From: an uncultured bacterium
GTDB lineage: Bacteria; Patescibacteriota; Saccharimonadia; Saccharimonadales; Saccharimonadaceae
Direction of reading: 5' to 3'
Assembly: GCA_900556165.1 (NCBI GenBank)
Contig: USNP01000044.1
Location: 1 to 5,356 of the forward strand
DNA length: 5,356 bases
This document shows, one piece after another, positions 1-3,947 of this stretch (position 1 is the stretch's first letter; the number at the start of each line of letters is the position of its first letter). Under the pieces are notes generated by a model. That model worked only from the letters and a program-made list of their open reading frames with translations, ran no database searches and was not told where the DNA came from. Both the position numbers and the translations under genes were made by a program.

Positions 1-137
1 TTTCGCTGCGTATCTCTTTGTGATCGTTGGAGTGCTGGTAGTGCTAAGAATACCATTAAAAAGATTAGCCCAGCAATAGCTAATACTAATACGACTTCAA
101 TAATTGTAAATCCTTGATAATGTTTATGTTTTTTCAT
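1..137 (-). CDS. Type IV pilin, N-terminal part (runs off the left edge)
   Basis: The first 45 codons of a type IV pilin-like protein; the rest lies beyond the window. A short basic leader (MKKHKHYQG, residues 1-9) is followed by a prepilin peptidase site, G9|F10. The mature protein would begin FTIIEVVLVL, with the conserved Glu at mature position 5 (E14) and a hydrophobic helix to about residue 33, then a polar stretch ending QRSQRDTQR. Known for the family: this N-terminal helix anchors the subunit in the membrane and forms the core of the pilus after PilD-type cleavage and N-methylation. The start is ATG at 137-135. No Shine-Dalgarno is visible, and the -10 box of a consensus promoter ends 7 nt upstream, so the mRNA is probably leaderless. 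The pilus assembly ATPase is encoded on the same strand beyond rplS. Whether this is a major or minor pilin, or a pseudopilin, cannot be decided from the N-terminus. Confidence 0.9.
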   Translation of the reverse strand, partial: MKKHKHYQGFTIIEVVLVLAIAGLIFLMVFLALPALQRSQRDTQR

Positions 138-144
138 ATTTTTT

Positions 145-174
145 ATTATACCCCCCCCCTGAATATTTTGTCAA
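145..174 (-). promoter_or_regulatory. Pilin promoter with poly-G spacer
   Basis: On the minus strand, TTGACA (174-169) and TATAAT (150-145) are both perfect sigma70-type hexamers, separated by 18 nt (168-151). The last nine spacer bases, next to the -10 box, are all G. The -10 box is followed by 7 nt and then the pilin ATG at 137, so transcription should start at or beside the start codon. The -35 box begins only 3 nt after the U-run of the rplS terminator. The layout matches phase-variable promoters in which a homopolymer sets the -35/-10 spacing. Eight G would give a 17-nt spacer, nine give 18 and seven give 16. Confidence 0.85.
151..159 (-). repeat. Homopolymeric G9 tract (C9 on plus strand)
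   Basis: Nine consecutive C on the plus strand, i.e. nine G in the sense direction of the pilin gene. The surrounding DNA is strongly AT-rich, and I noticed no other G/C run this long in the window. The tract fills half of the promoter spacer and abuts the -10 hexamer. Runs of this length are prone to replication slippage in bacteria. It lies upstream of the start codon, so a length change would alter promoter geometry and not the reading frame. Confidence 0.95.
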
Positions 175-177
175 GGT

Positions 178-211
178 AAAAAATAAACACCCTTTTGTAG
201 AGTGTTTATTT
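178..211 (-). terminator. Intrinsic terminator of rplS
   Basis: On the minus strand a 13-bp stem forms between 211-199 and 193-181, with one U-G wobble and a 5-nt loop (ACAAA). The arm end and following bases give a run of six U (183-178). It begins 8 nt after the rplS stop codon. It should end the pilB-rplS transcript just before the pilin promoter and so insulate the pilin gene from readthrough. Confidence 0.85.
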
Positions 212-219
212 ATTAATGG

Positions 220-645
220 TTAAGCTTCTTCTGTAGATTCAACTTTTTCTTCAGCTTTTGGAGCTTCTGGCAAAGTGTTTACAGCTTCACGGTCAAATGC
301 AACTTGTTTAAGTCGAGCACTTTTACCACTTCGGTTTCGCAAGAATGAAAGGTAGTTTCGGCGAACTTTCGAACGGCGAACAATTTCGATCTTTTCAAGT
401 AACGGGCTATGAAGAAGAAAAGATTTTTCTACACCAACACCGCTAGCAATTTTTCGAACAGTAATTCGCGAAGTATGCGATTTTTTGCGGTCAGTTCGGA
501 TAACTACACCTTCGAAAATCTGGATTCGCTCTTTATTGCCTTCTTTAATTTTTTGATGAACACGAACAGTATCACCGCTTTTAACATCAAGAACGGCGTC
601 TTTCTTCTGTGTGTCATTAACTTTTTTGATTAACTCAAAACTCAT
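220..645 (-). CDS. rplS: 50S ribosomal protein L19 (bL19)
   Basis: bL19 is a component of the large ribosomal subunit, at the interface with the small subunit. The family core is clear: GDTVRVHQKIKEGNKER followed by IQIFEGVVI, then the basic segments RKIASGVGVEKSFLLHSP and KVRRNYLSFLRNRSGKSARLK. Against a usual length near 115 residues this protein has 141. The extra part is an acidic Ala/Glu-rich tail after the conserved RLK, and no zinc or other motif is visible in it. The chosen start is ATG at 645-643 (MSFELIKKV). An in-frame GTG at 654 would add only Met-Glu-Asn. A weak GAGTGG-like Shine-Dalgarno lies upstream of the ATG. The gene has its own promoter (689-717) and a strong terminator (178-211). 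bL19 is commonly linked to rpsP, rimM and trmD, but here it sits between two type IV pilus genes. Confidence 0.97.
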   Translation of the reverse strand: MSFELIKKVNDTQKKDAVLDVKSGDTVRVHQKIKEGNKERIQIFEGVVIRTDRKKSHTSRITVRKIASGVGVEKSFLLHSPLLEKIEIVRRSKVRRNYLSFLRNRSGKSARLKQVAFDREAVNTLPEAPKAEEKVESTEEA

Positions 646-688
646 ATTTTCCACTCACTTTTAAATTTAATATCTATAATCAAGGTTT

Positions 689-717
689 ATTATATCACAC
701 TTTTTGGCTTTTGTGAA
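689..717 (-). promoter_or_regulatory. rplS promoter (extended -10)
   Basis: On the minus strand, TTCACA (717-712, five of six matches to TTGACA) is followed after 17 nt by TATAAT (694-689). The -10 box is preceded by TG plus one base (697-695), an extended -10. The expected start near 682 gives a leader of about 37 nt to the rplS ATG. The promoter begins 4 nt after the pilB stop codon. No terminator hairpin is visible between pilB and rplS, so readthrough from pilB probably adds to rplS transcription. Confidence 0.8.
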
Positions 718-720
718 GAG

Positions 721-2349
721 CTAAATTACGCGATTTACTTCCTCAATAGTTGTATCACCTCGAAGAGCCGAAATCACACCCTGTTGCAAAAGAGTTAATA
801 AGCCGTCTTCGCGAGCCTGAGCCTCAATTGCTTCAGTTGAGATCACTCCTCTTTCACCGCGCAAAAATGCCGCAATATTATCATTCACAACCATCATTTC
901 CATCACCACAATTCGCCCCTTATATCCAAAAGGACTATCCTCTGAGACAACCGGCTTCCAAAGTTTAAAATCACCTGAAATATCTTGCGGAAGTTTCTCA
1001 GCTGGAACGCCCTCCAAAACATTTCGAACCCATTTTTTAGTAGCTTCATCTGGAATATATTCTTGTGCGTTTTGATCAAGTTTTCTAACAAGTCGCTGAG
1101 CAATCAAAAGCCGAATTGCACTTGAAAAAATTGGGTTCATTCCAATCATATCGATCATACGCGAAAAGGCCGCGCTAGTTGAATTTGCGTGAAAGCTCGA
1201 AAGCACCAAATGCCCCGTAATTGAAGCCTGAATTGCTGTTCGCGCCGTGTCGTTGTCGCGAATCTCACCAACCATCACCACATCTGGGTCAAGACGCAAA
1301 ACCGAACGCAAACCATCCGCAAAACTCGCTCCGTGCGTTGTATCGATCGGAATTTGCGAAATTCCACCAATTCCATATTCAATCGGGTCTTCAAGCGTAA
1401 TAATTTTACGATCGAGAGTGTTTAAAGCGTTCAACATCGAATAAAGCGTGGTCGATTTACCAGAACCGGTTGGACCAACCATTAAAACCATTCCACGCGG
1501 ATGTGAAATAATTTCATCAATCTCGGCACGCTCTTTTGGTGCAATTCCAAGCAGATCAAGCTGTAACATACTTTCATCGAAGTTGAATAAACGCATAACG
1601 GCGTCCATTCCATACATCGTCGGAACAGTTTCAACGCGCAAATTCAAAAGGTGTGAAGTTCCATCGCGATAGATATCTTTTTGCATATGTCCGGATTGTG
1701 AAGTTTTCGAAGCACTTGAAACTCCCGCGCGCGAAGAAAGCTCACCCATAATCACACGATAACGATCGCGCCCAAGCTCTGCCACAGGGTGAAGCGCACC
1801 ATCAACACGCATTCGAATTCTAATCGACTGTCGCTGATTCTCGATATGAATATCGCTCGCTCCAAGCCTATCCGCTTGATCGATCAGATAATCAAAAACC
1901 TCATCAGACGCAACCGTTGCTAAAGTCTGACTAACCTTATCTAAAGTTGCACTATCGCCCTCGCCCGCAATTTCAATATTATCATAAATAACCTTTTTTG
2001 GCGGGTCATAGCGACGCATAATATTCTTCCACGCAATTTCAGAAATCAAGAAAAGTTCAAGTGTTTTTCCTTCGTCTTGATATTTTTTCGAAAGCTTTTG
2101 AATCACTGAACGCGGCGTTTGACTCGTAATCAAAACTCGCCATGGCTTATTTTCATCCAAATCACCAATCTGAAGCGGCGCTAAAAAAGCACGATACATC
2201 TGTTCATTTGTAAAAAGACCCCGTGCTAATGGAAAAATATTTTCGAATTCCCGTGTATCAAGATATGTCAAACCCAGAATTGAAGCCCGCTGCTCGGTTG
2301 CTTCTTCTTCCTTCTGGCGACGCATTAATTGAACTTTATTCTCTTCCAT
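721..2349 (-). CDS. pilB: Type IV pilus assembly ATPase, PilB/GspE family
   Basis: A 542-residue cytoplasmic hexameric ATPase expected to power pilus extension. Visible in order: an N-terminal GspE/MshEN-like region (about 20-120); the N2-type segment with LGASDIHIE (162-170); Walker A GPTGSGKST (292-300); the Asp box LEDPIEY (319-325); Walker B VVMVGEIRD (357-365); and the His box GHLVLSSFHAN (379-389). The GEIRD and LEDP wording fits extension ATPases (PilB/GspE) better than the retraction ATPase PilT. The two CxxC zinc motifs usual between the His box and GYKGR are absent: the equivalents read LDQNAQ and VVSEDS (residues about 424-473). The protein from ATG 2349 contains no cysteine at all. 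The frame stays open to a TTG at 2385, but a promoter overlaps that extension and its -10 box ends 7 nt before ATG 2349, so I take the ATG as the start and the mRNA as leaderless. Its partner pilin gene lies downstream on the same strand. Confidence 0.93.
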   Translation of the reverse strand: MEENKVQLMRRQKEEEATEQRASILGLTYLDTREFENIFPLARGLFTNEQMYRAFLAPLQIGDLDENKPWRVLITSQTPRSVIQKLSKKYQDEGKTLELFLISEIAWKNIMRRYDPPKKVIYDNIEIAGEGDSATLDKVSQTLATVASDEVFDYLIDQADRLGASDIHIENQRQSIRIRMRVDGALHPVAELGRDRYRVIMGELSSRAGVSSASKTSQSGHMQKDIYRDGTSHLLNLRVETVPTMYGMDAVMRLFNFDESMLQLDLLGIAPKERAEIDEIISHPRGMVLMVGPTGSGKSTTLYSMLNALNTLDRKIITLEDPIEYGIGGISQIPIDTTHGASFADGLRSVLRLDPDVVMVGEIRDNDTARTAIQASITGHLVLSSFHANSTSAAFSRMIDMIGMNPIFSSAIRLLIAQRLVRKLDQNAQEYIPDEATKKWVRNVLEGVPAEKLPQDISGDFKLWKPVVSEDSPFGYKGRIVVMEMMVVNDNIAAFLRGERGVISTEAIEAQAREDGLLTLLQQGVISALRGDTTIEEVNRVI

Positions 2350-2356
2350 TAACTCA

Positions 2357-2385
2357 ATTTTATCACAAGCACTTTCTTTTTTCAA
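2357..2385 (-). promoter_or_regulatory. pilB promoter (extended -10, leaderless)
   Basis: On the minus strand, TTGAAA (2385-2380) and TAAAAT (2362-2357) are separated by 17 nt, with a TGA extension directly upstream of the -10 box (2365-2363). Seven nt separate the -10 box from the ATG at 2349, the same spacing as in the pilin and trmH-family genes. No Shine-Dalgarno precedes the ATG. This promoter is the main reason for rejecting the longer TTG-started form of PilB. Confidence 0.75.
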
Positions 2386-2392
2386 TCAAAAA

Positions 2393-2401
2393 TGATAAAA
2401 T
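2393..2401 (+). promoter_or_regulatory. Extended -10 promoter of the 115-residue hypothetical gene
   Basis: TGATAAAAT on the plus strand is an extended -10 element (TGA plus TAAAAT at 2396-2401), identical to that of pilB on the opposite strand. The sequence at the -35 position (about 2373-2378, TTTCTT) is poor, so the call rests on the extended -10. The start expected near 2408 gives a leader of about 39 nt, which contains a good Shine-Dalgarno. The leader also carries a small perfect inverted repeat, CGCTTCAAGCG (2410-2420), of unknown meaning. Confidence 0.55.
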
Positions 2402-2433
2402 ATCCTCATCGCTTCAAGCGAAATTTTTAGAAT

Positions 2434-2441
2434 AGAGGTGA
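2434..2441 (+). promoter_or_regulatory. Shine-Dalgarno AGAGGTGA that decides the start
   Basis: AGAGGTGA ends 5 nt before ATG 2447. The frame could also begin at GTG 2438, but that codon lies inside this Shine-Dalgarno, so ATG 2447 is the better start. The site also shows that this organism uses classical ribosome binding on leadered mRNAs. Confidence 0.8.
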
Positions 2442-2446
2442 GCAAA

Positions 2447-2794
2447 ATGCGCCTTAAAGAAACAATCGAGCAAGCTATTTTCGAAAGTTACCCAAAAGTA
2501 GAAAAAGAGACAAATGTCCCGTTCAAAAACCGCTGGAACATTTCTCTAAAAATCAAAGACTCTTTTCGCGCAGAAATTGGCAGATCGACAGAATATTCTG
2601 CTTTCGTTCGAATTGAAGAACTGGAAACTGACAACAAAAACTCATCATCGGTAGTTTTCAAAAAAGTACCTCTCGAAGACGAGTATACTTTCGAAATAAA
2701 TACTGATGGGGTTTCACCAGAGCTTGCAAAATACACTTACGAAATCGTCGGTCGCACATTATCAAAACTAAACGCCGTAAATAACAAGCGTTGA
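2447..2794 (+). CDS. Hypothetical protein, 115 residues, divergent from pilB
   Basis: I do not recognise a family. The product is small and highly charged, with no signal peptide, membrane segment or cysteine. Residues 1-24 (MRLKETIEQAIFESYPKVEK onward) look helical and amphipathic. Residues about 28-85 alternate polar and hydrophobic residues as in beta strands (NISLKIKD, YSAFVRIEELE, SSVVFKKVP, YTFEIN). A C-terminal helix follows (SPELAKYTYEIVGRTLSKLN, about 90-109). This layout suggests a compact alpha-beta domain in the cytoplasm, with no catalytic motif evident. A strong Shine-Dalgarno, its own promoter and a strong terminator argue that it is a real, independently transcribed gene. It shares a divergent control region with pilB, which allows but does not prove a link to pili. 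It ends in TGA, so TGA is a stop in this genome. Confidence 0.8.
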   Translation: MRLKETIEQAIFESYPKVEKETNVPFKNRWNISLKIKDSFRAEIGRSTEYSAFVRIEELETDNKNSSSVVFKKVPLEDEYTFEINTDGVSPELAKYTYEIVGRTLSKLNAVNNKR

Positions 2795-2799
2795 AATTC

Positions 2800-2826
2800 G
2801 AGCCCTCGGGCTCTTTTTATTTTTTT
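2800..2826 (+). terminator. Intrinsic terminator after the hypothetical gene
   Basis: GAGCC (2800-2804), a CTCG tetraloop and GGCTC (2809-2813) are followed at once by TTTTTATTTTTTT (2814-2826). It starts 5 nt after the TGA stop. The opposite strand has no U-run after the hairpin, so it works only on the plus strand. The T-rich tail occupies the place where the -35 box of the next gene would be. Confidence 0.92.
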
Positions 2827-2833
2827 CGAATTC

Positions 2834-2842
2834 TGCTAAAAT
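2834..2842 (+). promoter_or_regulatory. Extended -10 promoter of the RNA methyltransferase gene
   Basis: TGCTAAAAT is an extended -10 element (TGC plus TAAAAT at 2837-2842). Seven nt later comes the ATG at 2850, the leaderless spacing also seen for pilin and pilB. The -35 region is only T-rich, being the tail of the preceding terminator. No Shine-Dalgarno is present. Confidence 0.65.
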
Positions 2843-2849
2843 AAAAAGA

Positions 2850-3407
2850 ATGAAAAATCCAAATTCTCTCAAAAATCAAAACCGCGAACAAAATTGCGAA
2901 ATTATCGTCCTAGCGCATAATATTCGTTCAACTCACAACATTGGCGCAATCTTACGAACGAGCGAAGGTTTTGGTGTTTCAAAAATTATTTTTAGCGGAT
3001 ATTCACCTTTTCCACTTTTACCAAATGAAGATTTTCAAAAAACTGGTCGTCTACCACATCTTGCGCAAAAAATAAATTCACAAATTCACAAAACAGCACT
3101 AGGGGCGGAAGAAATTGTTGAATGTGAAATTTCCAACAATATCTTTAAAACAATCAAAAACCTAAAGCTTCAAAATTTTGAAATTCTTGCACTCGAACAA
3201 AGCACAAAATCGATTTTTCTAAAAGATTTTTCCGCACCTGAAAACGCTAAAATTGCACTACTTCTTGGTGAAGAAGTTGAAGGAATCTCTGAAGAATTAG
3301 TTAATCTTTGTGATAAAACTCTTGAAATCCCAATGTTTGGCAAAAAAGAAAGTTTCAATGTTTCTGTTGCAACTGGAATTGCACTTTACAAAATAGCCTG
3401 TGAATAG
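2850..3407 (+). CDS. RNA 2'-O-methyltransferase, SpoU/TrmH family
   Basis: A 185-residue SAM-dependent SPOUT methyltransferase that should methylate a ribose 2'-OH in tRNA or rRNA. The three family motifs are present. Motif 1 is N24 with RSTHNIGAILRTSEGFGV (26-43), including the catalytic-type Arg36. Motif 2 is LLLGEEVEGIS (137-147). Motif 3 is IPMFGKKESFNVSVATGIAL (160-179), with the Ser168-Asn170 pair. These last two motifs form the trefoil-knot SAM site. A KTALGAE segment (81-87) is also typical. There is no N-terminal L30e-like substrate-binding domain as in RlmB, so it is the single-domain form; I cannot tell TrmH, TrmL or another target apart. The start ATG at 2850 is set by the -10 box 7 nt upstream. 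The first 15 residues are a polar, Asn/Lys-rich tail. It converges with the Nudix gene, one base between stop codons. Confidence 0.9.
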   Translation: MKNPNSLKNQNREQNCEIIVLAHNIRSTHNIGAILRTSEGFGVSKIIFSGYSPFPLLPNEDFQKTGRLPHLAQKINSQIHKTALGAEEIVECEISNNIFKTIKNLKLQNFEILALEQSTKSIFLKDFSAPENAKIALLLGEEVEGISEELVNLCDKTLEIPMFGKKESFNVSVATGIALYKIACE

Positions 3408-3418
3408 CTTATTTTTGT
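3388..3418. terminator. Candidate weak bidirectional terminator at the convergent stops
   Basis: ACAAAATAGC (3388-3397) can pair with GCTTATTTTTGT (3407-3418) to give a 10-bp, AT-rich stem with two single-base bulges and a 9-nt loop. On either strand the 3' arm is U-rich, so it could act in both directions. It overlaps the last codons of both the methyltransferase and Nudix genes. The bulges and lack of GC make it weak, so considerable readthrough in both directions is plausible. No better terminator is visible between these genes. Confidence 0.35.
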
Positions 3419-3945
3419 GTGCTTCTCTTTGCTTTTTCGAGAATTTCTAGCGCAAATTCTGGTGAATCCATAAAATCATCTGGCGATTCTTTGATTATTT
3501 TTTGAAATTCATCAAAATTTACCAGTTTAACTTCCGCAACTTCATCTCGCAAAATTGCTAAATTTTCAAGATTAAAATCAACTTTTGCCACAAAAAATTG
3601 CATAAAACGCCGCTTATTTTCTTTCGTATGAATAAAAACTTTTTCAACCTCATAAAAGTCTTTATTTTCTAAACTCAGTCCAATCTCTTCGATAGTTTCT
3701 CGATAAACCGCATCTAGATAACTTTCACCGATCTTAACATGTCCGGCAGCAGCCGAAAATTGCCATTTTCCAGCAAAAGTTGCTTTCGAAAATGCTCGGC
3801 GCTGAATTAAGAAATTTCCAGATTTATCAAATAGAATCAAAGATACAGTTCGATAAATTCGTCCGGTTGTTTTATCAAAATTTGCTTTATCAACTTCGTC
3901 AATTATTTTGTCGCACTCATCAACGATTGGTAAAATTTCTTTCAT
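3409..3945 (-). CDS. Nudix hydrolase (YfcD / IPP-isomerase-like subgroup)
   Basis: A 178-residue hydrolase of nucleoside diphosphate-linked compounds. The full Nudix box lies at residues 68-90 (G68, E74, R82-E83, E86-E87, G89), which binds the metal and catalyses hydrolysis. The N-terminus (MKEILPIVDE) and the RRAFSKATFAGKWQFSAAAGH stretch before the box resemble the YfcD and type-1 isopentenyl-diphosphate isomerase group. The catalytic Cys of true isomerases, normally just before the box, is Ala here, so isomerase activity is unlikely and the substrate is unknown. The only cysteine is C11. The start ATG at 3945 lies 2 nt after the Mur ligase stop (TAG 3950-3948). A GAGG Shine-Dalgarno inside the end of the upstream gene shows tight operon coupling. 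It may clean up or recycle nucleotide-linked precursors, but that is inference from position only. Confidence 0.9.
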   Translation of the reverse strand: MKEILPIVDECDKIIDEVDKANFDKTTGRIYRTVSLILFDKSGNFLIQRRAFSKATFAGKWQFSAAAGHVKIGESYLDAVYRETIEEIGLSLENKDFYEVEKVFIHTKENKRRFMQFFVAKVDFNLENLAILRDEVAEVKLVNFDEFQKIIKESPDDFMDSPEFALEILEKAKRSTQK

Positions 3946-3947
3946 TT

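Noticed and set aside
138..173. Translational phase variation of the pilin through the G tract.
   Set aside because: The pilin frame upstream of ATG 137 is open only back to a TGA at 171-173 and has no ATG, GTG or TTG, so the tract is not inside a plausible coding start. Only a promoter effect fits.
646..654. GTG 654 as the rplS start.
   Set aside because: It adds only three residues. ATG 645 gives the usual MSFELIKKV-like beginning and is better placed after the weak GAGTGG. The difference is small and not excluded.
2438..2446. GTG 2438 as the start of the hypothetical gene.
   Set aside because: The codon lies inside the AGAGGTGA Shine-Dalgarno that is ideally placed for ATG 2447.
3409..3945. 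Isopentenyl-diphosphate isomerase.
   Set aside because: The region before the Nudix box resembles the isomerase group, but the catalytic Cys is replaced by Ala, so a Nudix hydrolase is the safer call.
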